Source of the DNA: Karalla daura
Lineage: Eukaryota; Chordata; Actinopteri; Chaetodontiformes; Leiognathidae
Length of the DNA: 64,000 nt
NCBI GenBank assembly: GCA_029224185.1
Contig: CM055188.1
Span: 15,928,497 to 15,992,496, forward strand
Direction of reading: 5' to 3'
The notes below the pieces were generated by a model, which saw nothing but the letters and a program-made list of their open reading frames with translations, had not been told where the DNA came from and searched no databases. The position numbers and the translations under genes were made by a program. The number at the start of each line of letters is the position of its first letter. The first letter of the stretch is position 1. Of this stretch, positions 52,100-64,000 are shown piece after piece.

Positions 52100-52192
52100 T
52101 CTGGAACTGAAACTTTCCAGCTTTTGACAGTTTATGCAAGGTTGAGGCAGGTCCGGCGGCAGCTAACTTTCCTGACCCTCTAGACAATGAAG
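52100..52192 (+). CDS. Candidate first exon with two-codon coding part
   Basis: The sequence AGACAATGAAG is followed at once by a strong donor, GTAGGT, at 52193. The ATG (52187-52189) has G at -4 and A at -3 is absent (C at -2), so its start context is only fair. Only Met-Lys would be encoded before the splice, a known layout for vertebrate genes in which exon 1 is mostly 5' UTR. It would end in phase 0, as do the other plus-strand candidates. The 5' end given is arbitrary; there is no direct proof of transcription. Confidence 0.2.
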
Positions 52193-55100
52193 GTAGGTTC
52201 TTGTCTGTCATCCTTGCTCTTATTTTCCTGTGGGTTATTTGTCTTTAGAAACCTCTGATGTTAGCGTTATCCTAACTTATTCATTTCTTGAGATGAAGCT
52301 GCTTTGCTCCATATAGTGAAAGAGCCCTCTTGAAGTTGTTACACAAAATGACATTTAACCATGTGTTAGCTTTATTTCCATTCCTCTTCATATCCTGGCC
52401 TTGACATTTTGGGGACTGTCCTATCGGGTGTCCTTTTGGTGCCCCCCCTCAAATCCACTCGCCCCTTTTTTCCATCCTGTCTCTCACAGCAGATGATGTG
52501 CAGCTGCTCCTCCTGCACTCTCCCTTTACCTTCCTTTCTCCGCACTTGGATAAAATGCCCTTGAAAGCAGAAGGGGCAGCAGACGGATCCATAGCCTGCC
52601 ATGACCACTCAGCTAGGATCCCAGACTGCATAATTTTGCCCTACCGGTCCTGCTCAGAGACAGGACAGCAGAGGGTACTGTCCATCAGTCACTTTGGCAG
52701 CAGCACCACCCACTCTGTGCCAGTGATGAGCAGTGGATGGTAGGACAGGGATGTAAAAAGGAGGAGGGATGAACGGGAAAGTTGTGGAAGCCATTATGGG
52801 ATAGCATTTCCAATCGACCGTCATTCTTTCCCAGGTCTGTTCTTCAGACTTTCAGTTTATGTACTCATGGCATGAGCAAATGTGAAATTTTAGTTCAGCA
52901 CATCTCTAAAATGTTTAATAGTTTTGCCAGGTGGAATGTAATTTGCCCTCTGAGAGGTGTAAATGACTGTTATTCCTACAAGGGGGACGGAAAACTTAGA
53001 ACAGAGGGCCACAGTCTCTGCAGAAGTGTGTGGAATATTCAGGGAAATAAAAACTTGGCATCAGAAAGTTCCCCATCCACCTAGAACTAAAGTCCATTTC
53101 ATCCAAATAGTTTGACATACCTGGTGCCAGGAGCAAATGATTTCACATGAAAGACGGACCAGGATGTAGTAAGTGAGGTTAAGTTCATAGTTAAAGGAAC
53201 TCCTAAGAACCTAAAGCTGCAAATATGTACAAAATGCAATAAACACACATCCCATCCTCATCAGTCCTACAGCCTCTCAGTGACTTTTTTTTTCATACAA
53301 TTGAATTTATATCATGTTGCTATACCAGAGCTGATTTTAGTTGCTGACCCCAAATCGATTCATGGTTTTATTGGCATTTAGAGGCAGATGTTGAAATTTG
53401 GTATACAGCAGCTTATTATGCCTGTAAAATTGTGAGCAATGAAAGTTGAGGACTGAACCACAGTGTGGGCTCTGTTACTGCTATTTCCCAGTATGTTAAT
53501 TAGTTTTAACTTGATGATGGGTCTCAATATACAAATACCACGTGAAAAATAATGAGTAAATTATTTTGCAGAATTACTCAAGCACCTGAAGCATATTATG
53601 TCGCAACTCAGCAAAAAAACAAAAACAAACAAAAAAACCCTTGGTCAAACATAAATTGCACTGTAAAGTTAGCGAAATTCCCTTCATGAGTTACTTATTG
53701 CGATTTTTTCTTTCCTGTCCATGAAATGTGTCCACATCAATGGTGCACAGACCCGCGTTTTTGTGTTTTGTTTTCTCCTTCACACTTGGTCCAGCCATTC
53801 TCAGACACAGTCTGAGCACGCTCTGCCGGGCTGCTCCTCCTGGAATAGAAAAATGTTTATGAATACTAATGAAGTGCCAGCTCGTCCACCAGCGCCTCGG
53901 GTCAACGTCACTGCCAGGCTCTCATCTGTTTTCAGTGCAAACGAAACATGTCGGGATCTGATGTCTGTCCTGTGTTAAGCTGAAGCTCACCTTGATTGTC
54001 CAGGATGTTGTATGGAGGGGGCGGTGACGAGTTGTCTGTGATTGTGAGCTTCTGCACCAGTGAATGTTGGTTGGCTAAAATGTCATTGTTGGGGAGGGGT
54101 TTTTTTTTTCTCTTGGACTAAATCTCTGCGGGTTTGAGTCCCTGAGCTGATAATACAGTGTCACACTGTGTATCTATGGAGGACATCTGAAAAATGCTTC
54201 GTGACTTGACTCATCAGATAGCATCAGGGCAGCTCAGATTGTCTGCACAACATTCAGACCTGACAATAACAAACGCTGGAGATAGGGAGCAGTGATAAAA
54301 GCTAAACCCTGCTGTGGAACACAAATACAGAGAAGTTGAGCTTTATTTTGTTTTGTTTTGTTTTTATTGTGTGTGTGTTTTTTAACTAGAAATAAACCTT
54401 ACTTGATTAGTCTAAGAATAAATCTATTTTTGTTGTTTAAACTTGGAATTCATAGATGTTACTGTATATTGTCATGACACCGCAGAGAACAACACAGACA
54501 AGTCAGGCATGTTTAAAACTAACACTGGCAGTTCAGTCAAACATATTTTAAAATAAAGCCAAAAAGCAAAGTTGATACTACCCCTAGTAAAGGATATTTT
54601 AATGCCTAGGTGTGTCCTCTATTTCATGCAGACCAGCACAACATAGTGTCTTTAACATTGTAGCTGCACATGTTGCTTACTCAGAATTTAATGGTCTTCA
54701 ATCAAGTCAGATTGTAGTTAACATTGCTTGGAAATGGATTCAGTGTGTTTCTTCTTTGTGTTTCTTATCTTTAAACCTGTTGAAGTATGCACACATCTAG
54801 GAGTGATTCATCACATGGATTTACACAGCTTCCTGGATGAACTTTGACTGACTGCACTTAACACTAGTTGCAGGCACAGGTAATGAGGGATTATTACCAC
54901 CAGTGCAGGTGCGCTCACTTTCAGCTTTGGTTGAGATAATCTGGATAAACAAATCTGTATATTTACTGTCTGGTCCTCTGGATGCTCATGCTTCTCCCAC
55001 ACCAGAGTTTGTTTGTAGCAAAACTCTTCCTATCTCGGACAACACCATTACTGATAGAGGGGTAAACCTCCCTGCCCCTGTCTTTGGATGCTCAGTATTT

Positions 55101-55501
55101 GTGTCTCACAACAATACTGAAGCTTAATGGTGTTAGTTTGGCAACAGAGCCTATGGGCAGCTTTAGGAACAGGATGGAGGAAGAGTTAAAGCAGCAGGAT
55201 TAGTAGAGATAAGCTGAATAACTGCTCCGTGGTTTGAGGGGTGACCACAGCACAGCATAAACGCTGAGCAGATTCAACACCATATGGCAACACAACATTT
55301 ACTAGGTTTTCATTTGTCAGCTGTGCAGCTCGCTGGCTCTATAACGTGTGCGTGCTTGTGTGTTTGCATAAATACATAACACAAATTATTGTTGCTGTCT
55401 AAGTGAAAAATGTATGTTGATTCTCCTATGCAGTCATATAGTGCAGTGGCCAGGAGCAACATACATGTGCGTCATGGGAGCCAGTGGTTAGTAAAATTAA
55501 T
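52193..55501. other. Non-coding stretch, nothing recognised
   Basis: No exon after the start-exon candidate is identifiable. A GC-elevated unique patch at about 53720-53990 could be a non-coding element. A GTTTT patch lies near 54345-54366. Confidence 0.42.
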
Positions 55502-55541
55502 CCTCTCTCTCTCTGTCTCTCTCTGTCTCTCTCTCTCTCTG
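55502..55541. repeat. (CT)n microsatellite with TGTC interruptions
   Basis: CT units broken by two TGT steps, adjoining a GC-rich GCTGGAGAGGC segment. It is an older, interrupted array. Confidence 0.9.
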
Positions 55542-58420
55542 CTGGAGAGGCTTGGGGCTGAGAGGGCAGGGCTGCCCCCTCCCTCTGAAGGCCACACGTG
55601 GGTGGATTCTGAGCTCAGGGATTACAGGGCTGATGTGGAGCCAAACAGCTTTACGGCGGACAGCCAGTGACATGGTCGGCCTGCTAGGCCTGGCCTGGGC
55701 CACGCTCAGATGGAGGGGGCGTGGACAGGGTGGGGGGTTGCTTTCAGCTGGTGGTTGGCCAGAGCGTAAGGATAGTCGCTGCCTGGATCTTTGTTTTTAT
55801 GTCAAAACGGACATATTCCCGAGAGTCTGTAAACAGGACCCGGCACACACAGGAGATAATTATAGATGTGCTGACATGCTTGTGCCCCATACTAAACTGA
55901 AAACACACAAGCATTCACGTCTTTCGTTCAAGTTGGCATGTAGGCTAATGGAAAACAACATTTACGACTGCACTGTTGTTTTTGTTGGCTCATAATTAAG
56001 GTGAAGTGGATTGTAAAAAGAATCAGGTCAAATGTAATCTAGTTTTTCATGCCACAACAAAGAGAGTGTTAAACCTATGACGGTAAACAAATTGTGGTCT
56101 GACTCATATACAGTGGTTTGCTTGTTTATTTAGATTTATGTTTTTGAAACACTTTTCGTCACTTAAGCTGATTGTTTAGGTCTTAGTTGTATTTGAAAAA
56201 GATGTGTTCTGCCTGTAAATCAGACTTGGTTGAGCATTCATCTGTAAGTTAGCAAAAGCAGGTACTTTGGAGAAAATAAAAGAAATGTGATAACGATTTG
56301 CAGTAACATTAAATAAAAACATTTATTTAGTCTGATAAAGGCAGGTGGCATTATTCAGGTGGCATTAAATGCCTCCTAAATATTCTAATGGATAGTTTAG
56401 ACACAACATCTGTTATAGACAAAGCATGTATAAGTTTACAAAGAACACATTAAGCCTGTCTTCTTGAATGAATTAATTGATTATAGCTTTATTTTTAGCT
56501 TTATCCATAAATTCATATAATGTGATTGAGATGCACATATATCTTTATTGAGCTATCTTGCCATCTTGGAGTGGACTTAAAATTGTTTTTGCTCTGGCTG
56601 GGCTACAGATATATATACCCATACAGGCACACACTAATGACTGCACATGCACAGAGGCTTTGTGATATAGCCGCCAGTAATACCAGATTGACAGAATGTG
56701 ATGTTTGTGCTCACAGATCAAGAAGACAAGTATCACTCCATATTTCCATATTTGCATTGTTTCGTGAAATTTATATATTTTCAGTTTCAATTTTTTGTGA
56801 CATTAATCCTCTCATAACTGTCCACAATGTTTGTTTGCCTGCACCTCATACCTGTTTGTTTGTTGTTGTTGTTTTACTCTCTGCTGCCTGAAAATATCAT
56901 TTTGTGTGTGGGTCAATCAGAAGAGCTCAGCTGGAATAATGATGTGAATGTAGGGCATTTGGAGCTTGTGGAGGCATCTCAGCTTTGCTCCTATCACTCT
57001 ATACAACAAAGTTACTACATATTTATCACAAACATCCAACTATTTCCACTGCTATGTGAAAAAGCTCCAGAGTGCTTGTTTCATTGATCGGTCCTCGCAT
57101 CTTTATTTGATGAAGGATTGTTTCAGCTCTACAGCACTGATGAAAGATTAGTAGCATCCTATCTTGTGGAGTCATCTATCAGTGCAGGTATACAGTGCAG
57201 CCTTATAGCTGCATATTTCTCATGGCTTTGCATTGGAAATATCTTTCCTCTTCAAGCCAGTGTCGGTTGGATCTTAGTGAACTCCTCACATTTACATTAG
57301 CACTGTTGTTTACAGTCACAACTGTAGCATCTGTGGAGGAGGATGTGCAGACGTATTTGTCTCCATCTGCCTCGCTTGCACAGACTGGTCAATTTATTTA
57401 ATAATTCAAGCACAAAAAAATATGTCAATAACTGTATTTTTCTCCCAGATGGGAAGCAGCCCCATGCAACATGAGAAATGCATCACAGTGGGAAAAGCAC
57501 ATTGTCACCCTGGATGTAGAGCAAGTAGAGAGAGAGGGTTTTGATGTGGTAGATGGAGTTAAATGCCTGTTCAGGAGTAGAAAGGGGTCGTAGAGTGGTA
57601 TTTAGAGTTGGACAGGATGTGTGACACCTTCTGTCCAGCCAGCTGAGGGGCTGCAACTGATGTAGGGATTAATACAAGGGTGACAGTTCCTGCTGTTTAC
57701 ACTGAAGAGTCTAGACAGAGTGTGACAGGTGTGTCTGTAACACAAGCCTTTAAAAGAGCTGTCTGGTGTTGAGTTGTCTCCTTGCAAACGCACTGTGAAA
57801 GCACTTGGTCAGAATCATTCTGATACTCTAGAAGGACCAGCTGTTTCATGTATCCCTCCGTGGCTTAAAGTGCAATAAATAGATAGATAGAAAATGCATA
57901 AAGGAGCCCCATTGGAAGCCCATGATCGGCGTAGAGACACAACTCAATGAGTCTAAACATGTTTTTTCTTTTTTTGTTTTATTTAGAATTAACGTATATT
58001 TACAAAAAAATGTTTTCCCCTCTGCAGTGGAAATTTCTACCCACTCACTCCAACCTCACCTGCTCACACAGCTGCAACTCATTATTTCCCTGGACAGGGA
58101 ATTAGCTGGGCAGTTGTACCAGCAAGAGACTGGGCTCACCCAGCCTGTTGGCCTCGCACCCCTCTTCCCCACCAGTTCCAGCTCCTTCACTGCCTTCATG
58201 AGTGCCTGAGCCCAGAGTGGAACAACAGCCCAATGACCCAGAGACCTGTCATCCCTTCATTACGAACTGCTCTCTGCTGTTCACCCTGCAGCCTCTCACC
58301 TTCGCCACTGTGGAGGCCAGGGCTATTAACCACCTAACAGGGGCACTAGCCATACCTGTCACCGGTTTAAATGCCCAAATCAGGCAAGCAATACAATCTA
58401 AGGTCTAGAGGGTTATCAGA
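55542..58420. other. Non-coding stretch, nothing recognised
   Basis: The first 250 nt (55542-55790) are GC-elevated and unique, the rest AT-leaning. A short ATAG repeat lies at about 57876-57891. The open frame 55552-55995 has no splice or domain support. Confidence 0.42.
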
Positions 58421-58640
58421 CCACTTGTGGTTAGTGCTGTTGCCTCACAGCATGGAGGTAGAGGGTTTGATTCCAGTTGCTGCCTGCCATTTCTCTGTGG
58501 AGTTGGCATGTTATTCCTGTTTCCTCCCAGAGTCCAAAAACATGTATCAAGATGAAATGGAGACTCCAAAATTCTCCATTGGTGTGAATGAGAGAGTGAG
58601 TGGTATATGTGCACCTGCAATGGACTGGCAGCCTGAATAG
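58421..58640 (+). mobile_element. SINE-like dispersed repeat with tRNA-like head
   Basis: A TGGTTAGTGCTG A-box-like segment and GGGTTTGATTCCAG B-box-like segment 30 nt apart form a tRNA-like head. The body then shows TGTGGAGTTGGCATGTTATTCC, TTTCCTCCCAGAGTCCAAAAACATG and TGCAATGGACTGGCAGCCTG. These are diverged forms of segments (TGTGGAGTTTGCATGTTCTCC, TCCCACAGTCCAAAAACATG, GACTGGCGACCTG) of a repeat I know as abundant in teleosts. It is old, with many substitutions, and open frames across it are artefacts. Confidence 0.72.
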
Positions 58641-59452
58641 GCGGCCTTGGTATGAAGCAGGTAAGATAACAACTGACTGAATAAGTCAGTGTCAGATTCC
58701 TCTCTACTAGGGATGTTACAATAACCAGTGCCATGCTAAAATTCCCAATGGTGAAGGTTATCGTTCAGGTTTTAATTACCATGGTAACTGTGGCCAGTAA
58801 GACTTCATCTACGCCCTCCTACATTGGCACAACATGAGACGTTGCAGAGAGAGGATGTGGCAGCCACGACTCTAAACATTTTTCTGCCTTCAATGAGGAC
58901 TAAATCTAAAGTTGCTGCTGCTCTGTCATAGTGATTCACCATCTGTACCATTTGACTCTTTAAAGTCGACATAATTCCCTTAACATGATGCAGTTAACGT
59001 GAGGAGTAGACGAGGCAAACACGTCACAGGTTGAGGAGTTAGTGACTGAAATTGAAGCAGTTGACGGAGCAGCCTGTGTCTGCACTGTACCAGTCATATG
59101 CAGGACTCCAAATTAACCGCGCCAGCTGTCGCATGTGGGTTAAAATTTGCTTTGGCAGATATCAACAAAAAACATACCCAACACTGTGGCTGGTGATGAA
59201 GGAGGAGCTGTAGAGCTACACCTCTGTTCTTGTCCCTGTACATTACATGACACATATTTACTCCATGTTGTGCCGTGTGGCATTTTCCTGAGTAGGCAAG
59301 GAGCACTGTGATGAGGACAAGAGAGATGAGCCAAGTGCAACTTAGGAACAGATTTAAAATTTAGAAGAAAATTTATCATGTTACACAGTGTGAACACATC
59401 TTCCATTGTGATTATTGGTAAAGTTGCACAGTTTTGATAAGTCCTTTTTTTT
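58641..59452. other. Non-coding stretch between repeat and poly(A) candidate
   Basis: Unique sequence. The segment CTAGGGATGTTACAATAACC near 58708-58727 resembles the terminal sequence of some hAT-like elements, but no partner end is visible. The minus-strand frame 59140-59406 has no support. Confidence 0.4.
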
Positions 59453-59475
59453 CAAAACTGTATTTAATGTTTATT
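59453..59475 (-). terminator. Candidate polyadenylation signal
   Basis: AATAAA on the minus strand followed by ATTAAATA-like sequence, an A run at about the right distance, and GT-containing sequence (GATGTGTTC, ACTGTGTAAC) downstream. This is the arrangement of a vertebrate poly(A) site. In AT-rich DNA the hexamer alone is common. Confidence 0.35.
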
Positions 59476-60515
59476 TTCAACATTTTTGCACATTTGCAGA
59501 TTCTTTTACACATATTCTAACTAAAATTTTGGAATTGCAGTGCACAAGTTTTGCATTTGGCATTTATGTAAATATGCAATAAAATACACAATCAATATAG
59601 TAAAATATAGTGACATTTTCACCTTACATCCCAAATGTACAGCAATAAGTGATGTACAACAATGAGATTTTCTTAATGCTAAAAAGGATGTACGTTCAGA
59701 AAAAACTCAAACGTACTCAGCATTGAGCAAATCACAACAACATCGGCATTATTATAACATTTAACCTTCAACAGTCAGTTATGAAATTCCAACGCTTGGA
59801 ATACATAAGCTCACCTGTAAGTTAAAACCTGTTTTAAACGTCTATTTCCTGTAATAATCCCAAGCCTCATGATCCCTGCTCATTGAAGTTTTCCACTCAC
59901 CAACCTGTCCTTGCCTCTGTGGAGTTACCAAAACAGCCCATTTCAGTTTGTATTTCATCAGTGTTACGGGACAATTTGAGCTCAGTCCATGAATCATTCA
60001 AAATCTTTGAGCCTCGGCGTGTTGACAAGTGCTTCCCCTTAAGCATATGGCACAGATTCAGACTCATCTGTTGGGTGAAAATGCACCACTTCTCTTCAAA
60101 CTACTGTACAGTCTAGCTGCACTGTCAAGACAGAGAGGTACAAAAATAACACAAGGTCTGATCAAAGGCAGCTGTCTGGAGTGATCTGTGTCTGTATTCA
60201 AACAGATGTAGCTGTTAACAGCTTTACCCTAAGCTTCAAGACCACCATTAATGGTCCCCTTCCATTTTACCAGGAATCAAAATTATACGACTTTTGAAGT
60301 CTTACTTGGTACTTGTGCTTACACTTTTGGTATATCATTTTGCCCTAAAGAGATTGGGTTTTATGACAGTCAAATCCCTGAGCTCCATGTCTAACATTGT
60401 CCAGACTTGTGCCTCTGGAAGGCAGATTCAGGAAATAATCGCCTGCATTTGTCCTCTGAGGGATCATCTAAACTTAGTTCATTATTAATTAATACCAATG
60501 CTCCAGCATCTCTCA
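59453..60515 (-). CDS. Candidate minus-strand terminal exon with 3' UTR
   Basis: On the minus strand a pyrimidine-rich tract ending CCAAACAG forms a good 3' splice site at 60516-60518. Two nucleotides later a frame opens for 40 codons to a TAG at 60391-60393. The protein end would read ELSLDDPSEDKCRRLF then PESAFQRHKSGQC, which has ordinary globular-protein composition. Below it lies about 940 nt of non-coding sequence and then AATAAA (59470-59475, minus), followed 17 nt later by an A8 run, as at a cleavage site. I do not recognise the family. Forty open codons can arise by chance, so this is a suggestion, not a gene call. Confidence 0.33.
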
Positions 60516-60518
60516 CTG

Positions 60519-61499
60519 TTTGGGAGAGAGAGAACAGCTTGTAAGAGAGGCATGGATTACTTTCTCTCTCTCTCTTACTGGGTTATGTACATCTTATACA
60601 TACTTACATACACATAAACATACTTAATAGATCATACAGAATTGTAAAAGATATGTTTTCTCACAGGTGGGATAAGCAATTTCTCAAAAACAGCTCGAGC
60701 AGGCCTCAACCCTTTCCACAGTCTTCTCTCTGAAGCCATGCCTCCAGAGCCATGAACCAGCATGACGTGTTGCGTGATGAGTCAAAGGATGGATTGGATG
60801 GATGGATTGACAGATGGATTGACCAATATAATATAATGTGACATATGATTGAGTGGTGTTTTTCCAGGATTACTGGTTCCCCAAAGGACTGATTTGTTTT
60901 TTGGCATTGTTGTTAAAATGCTCGTTTTACTCATTTGCAATTGGGGTGTTAAGAGGATATCAGTAAAAATTGTTCCAGAAACAATTTGCCTACTCCACCT
61001 TGAAGGCATCTGCTTCAAAGACACGTTTCATCAGAGTTTAAAGCACAGAATCACTTTGAGCGCCTCATAGTCCAGTCATGATATACTTTCTATCTGAACC
61101 ACAAGTAGCCATGTTACCTCAGTGCTGCATATTTGCCTTGTTTTGATAACATCTTCAGTCCACCCGATACACACCCTTTGTTTGGGTAATGATGTCATGA
61201 GACGGAAATGGATAGGCCCCTCGCTGTTCTCTTTTTGGACTGAGGCAAGGGAATAGGAGTGGAGGGAAATCACCCTAAACATCAGCATGGAGATGGGAGG
61301 GGATGTGAGTCAAACATTCCCTATTAATTGTGTTTGTTGAAGGGATTGACTGGGTGAGCAGCTGTGTCTGGTTCTGTGTTGTCATTAAAAGTCCTCTGTT
61401 TGGGACCTTTGATGAGCAGCTGTAATTGTGGGGATTATTAGAGACTGTATATGTCTTCCATATGAAGCTGAAGGTTGATTTGTGGGGACAGTTGTGCCG
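60519..61499. other. Non-coding stretch with CT tract and GGATG repeat
   Basis: A CT tract lies at about 60562-60575. Degenerate GATGGATTG units lie at 60786-60826. If the minus-strand terminal exon is real, this would be its upstream intron, but I found no convincing upstream exon here. Confidence 0.4.
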
Positions 61500-61920
61500 A
61501 TGTAAAGCTCTCATTGCTTCTGTCAAACCTCCATAGCTGCAGCAGCTATAACTGTACATCCAGGGGTTTCCCCAGGCCTTGTTCTCGCCACCCAGATCGT
61601 CTCACTATTAATAAAGCTCGCCTGATGCTGTCGCCACCAGACCCTGCTCCATCTCTCTTCCATTTTTACTCCTTACTTATTGCCCCTTCCTGTTTAAGAC
61701 CCTCCTCATCTGCGGGACACCAGTGCTCCCGCTGCCATACGACCCAGTTTCCTCTGGAGGAATTCCCTCCCTCTTCCTGCGAACACTCCTCCTCGCGAGG
61801 CTCTGAAGGAAAGGCCAGATCTGAAGAGGTGTCCAGCAGTGGAGCTGTGCCTTTTGGCCACACAAAGCTACATTTTAACCCAGAGATGGAGTTAAAGAGA
61901 GCAGGGTGGTGATGAGTCGG
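61500..61920. promoter_or_regulatory. Candidate conserved non-coding block
   Basis: GC-elevated unique sequence, open on both strands over much of its length (61475-61912 plus, 61666-62058 minus) because stops are scarce in this composition. It could hide an exon, but I see no matched splice pair. I favour a non-coding element; a search against protein databases would decide. Confidence 0.22.
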
Positions 61921-62802
61921 GTGTAGGGAGTTGGAGGGGGAACATGTGGTGTCTGCAGTGTGCCTCTGACAGGACCCAGTCCTTACTGGAGCTGGAATCA
62001 GACAGCTGGTAAGCCCAATGCAATGCTTAACATGCGCCTGCACAAGCAGTTTGTCCATGTTGACACTGTTGATAGTTGGTTGACATGCACTTACTTCCTT
62101 TTGGCCTTGGGTTTGTCAAGTGATGCAGTTTTGCTAATTGTTGCTACTTTGTTTAGGGACTCAATTGGGATCAATTTAGAAGAGGCAATTAAAGCCCAAC
62201 AAAATAGTTTTTGCCTTTTCTTGCAGTGGCTTGCTGTTAACATTTCAGGTTTTGCTGCAGATTAAATTTTCATGCTGTGTAAATAAGACGCACTAGATTT
62301 GCAATGCAGTGAAGTTTTGTTCCTCAGTGATGAGCCAGTTATGCATATATATGCTCTCCGTCCAGCACCGTCAAATCCATATTAAATCACTAACTCTGAG
62401 ACTCACTTGTGAAAACCATGCAATAGCAGTCAGTGTCAGTGCAATCGTGTAAACCTACTGAGGCAGAGAAAACCTGAAAAGAAAGCTTGATCATGTGTGA
62501 GTGGCAGGTTGGAGTAATTAATTCATCGTCGTGGAGTGACACAGTGAGAGGAGGCTCTGCATGGAGAAGACACTCAGTGAGGCACAATGAGGGCGTCTCC
62601 GAGGGAGGTATTGACACCAGAGCTGTCCTCGGTTCACCTGCCCCCCTCTTCGAAAGCCATCCATCCACACTACAGACACATCATTATAATTCTATCAGCA
62701 AGCAATTTCTGCACTGTCATGGGACGCCGCTGTACTTTGTGGGTTTTGAACTCATCACTGTCAACCAACAAGGACGGTGAGGTACCTGCCCTTTTAAGTG
62801 GT
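61921..62802. other. Non-coding stretch, nothing recognised
   Basis: Mixed-composition unique sequence. The open frames 61960-62265 and 62487-62780 have no splice or domain support. Confidence 0.42.

Positions 62803-62833
<31 letters not shown>
62803..62833. repeat. (TA)n(TG)n microsatellite
   Basis: About four TA units run into about eleven TG units, followed by an ACACAC segment that can pair with the TG units. Confidence 0.95.
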
Positions 62834-64000
62834 AACACACGTGTGTAAATTCTGACATGATAGATTAATGCATGACACAGACAGACATGGCACAGACTTT
62901 AAAAAAGAAAAAAAAGAAGAAAAGACACCTCTGGCACCTTTATTTCATGGTGGCTCCTAAGTGGCTGTGACTTTAATTTAAATGGGCGTTTCACCAGTTT
63001 AGCATGTCAGACTTAATTTATTTGTCACTGGTACCACTCCACATCCTGTGCAAACAGCTGTATGATGTCCTCTTTCTTCTGCTCGCTCGAGTGACCTCAG
63101 TTTGTGGTGAGAGACTGCGATACATCATTGGAAAATCATTCACACAAATCATGGATCGGAATGAGCGAACCAAGCAGAGATTTAGTGGACATTCTTCCAG
63201 TTATGTTGCATTTCCATGTAGCTGAGTTGACTGAGATTGGGACTGGGACCAGGATCATGCAGGATCCAATGCAAATCTTACAAGAGCCAGCAGTTTTAAT
63301 TTTCCTGTTCTTTGGCTTGGCACACAAATAGGAAACAAAATGCGGGGATTCAGCTGGTGCTATGGAGTCCAATTCTAAAATGCAAAATACAAAAATAACT
63401 GTTTTATAGCATGTCAGTCCATGAAAAAGAGTATAAAGCTGGTTTGGTGCTGGACATAAATGCACTTGACTTTTGCATTTGCTTGGCTTGTCAAAACTGA
63501 AATGACACTTCCATTGTATGAAGTTTGAGAGTGGTGTTTTGTGCTATGAAGCAATGGTTAGATGCCAAGCAAGTGGAGAACATAGCCTAAAAAATATAAT
63601 GAGTTTGAGATGTAATCCTGGATGATTAAATTAACCAAGATTAAAAGAGTAATCAAACAAGAGTAAAAGAGAAGACCCATTAGTGGTGAACTGTGAGCTC
63701 TGAGCAGTTTTGGTTTGGTGGGGCTAAGGGAGCCACTGGAAGGTTTGGAGGATGTTATAATGAAGTCACAATAAACTTTTATTTTTGATAGAGTGGTTCT
63801 TTCTGAAAGTAATTAGATTAAACAATATTTCATCATTTTTCATCATCCTACAGCCATATAATGAAAGTCAAGCACATCTCCGTGTGAAAGGTTTTCTTTC
63901 TATTTGAGGCTGCTTGTGTTGAGTGAGACGAGTCTGTCTTGACATTTTAATGATTCTTCTTCCTCTAACATTTATATGATATGCCCTTTCTTTTGCATAT
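62834..64000. other. Non-coding stretch to the window end
   Basis: No supported gene. The frames at 63004-63331 (plus) and 63136-63465 (minus) overlap one another and show no domain. An A-rich patch near 62900-62924 is simple sequence. Confidence 0.42.

Overview
This window looks like vertebrate nuclear DNA, most likely from a teleost fish. The base composition leans to A+T, long dinucleotide and tetranucleotide microsatellites are frequent, and no open frame resembles a compact prokaryotic gene. Several stretches also match fish-type interspersed repeats that I recognise: a hAT-like non-autonomous element, SINE-like repeats, and a decayed non-LTR retrotransposon. There are no operons, ribosome binding sites or CRISPR arrays. 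Nearly all open frames of 60 to 180 codons lack splice context, recognisable domains or family resemblance, and I treat them as chance.

The layout suggests a large intron or an intergenic region near a gene with widely spaced exons. From 1 to 28 kb I found no convincing exon: there are microsatellites (2.2, 7.3, 8.9, 11.2, 14.1, 21.2 kb), GC-elevated blocks that read like candidate conserved non-coding elements (6.7, 11.6, 16.4, 21.4, 22.4 kb), an old hAT-type element (19.9 kb) and a repeat tail (23.0 kb). From 28.4 to 29.65 kb the minus strand carries a broken reverse-transcriptase gene from a non-LTR element. At 31.3 to 31.8 kb the plus strand has two closely spaced segments with good splice signals and in-phase lengths (168 nt and 27 nt). 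These are the best internal-exon candidates here, but I do not recognise the protein.

From 32 to 64 kb the sequence is again mostly unannotatable. It includes GC-elevated blocks (32.7, 37.4, 42.8, 61.5 kb), a perfect 20-bp hairpin (43.9 kb), a promoter-like purine-rich region with a possible first coding exon (44.4 to 44.75 kb), a 36-nt run of C (44.9 kb), a second possible start exon (52.19 kb), two SINE-like repeats (47.6 and 58.4 kb) and a possible minus-strand terminal exon with a poly(A) signal (59.45 to 60.5 kb).

The plus-strand candidates all end in phase 0, so they could be alternative 5' or internal exons of one gene whose remaining exons lie outside the window. That is inference and rests on splice-site pattern and frame only. 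I see no evidence for an undescribed biological system. The items most worth checking are the exon candidates, the G/C-run promoter-like region and the structured repeats. All coordinates of ancient repeats and candidate regulatory blocks are approximate.
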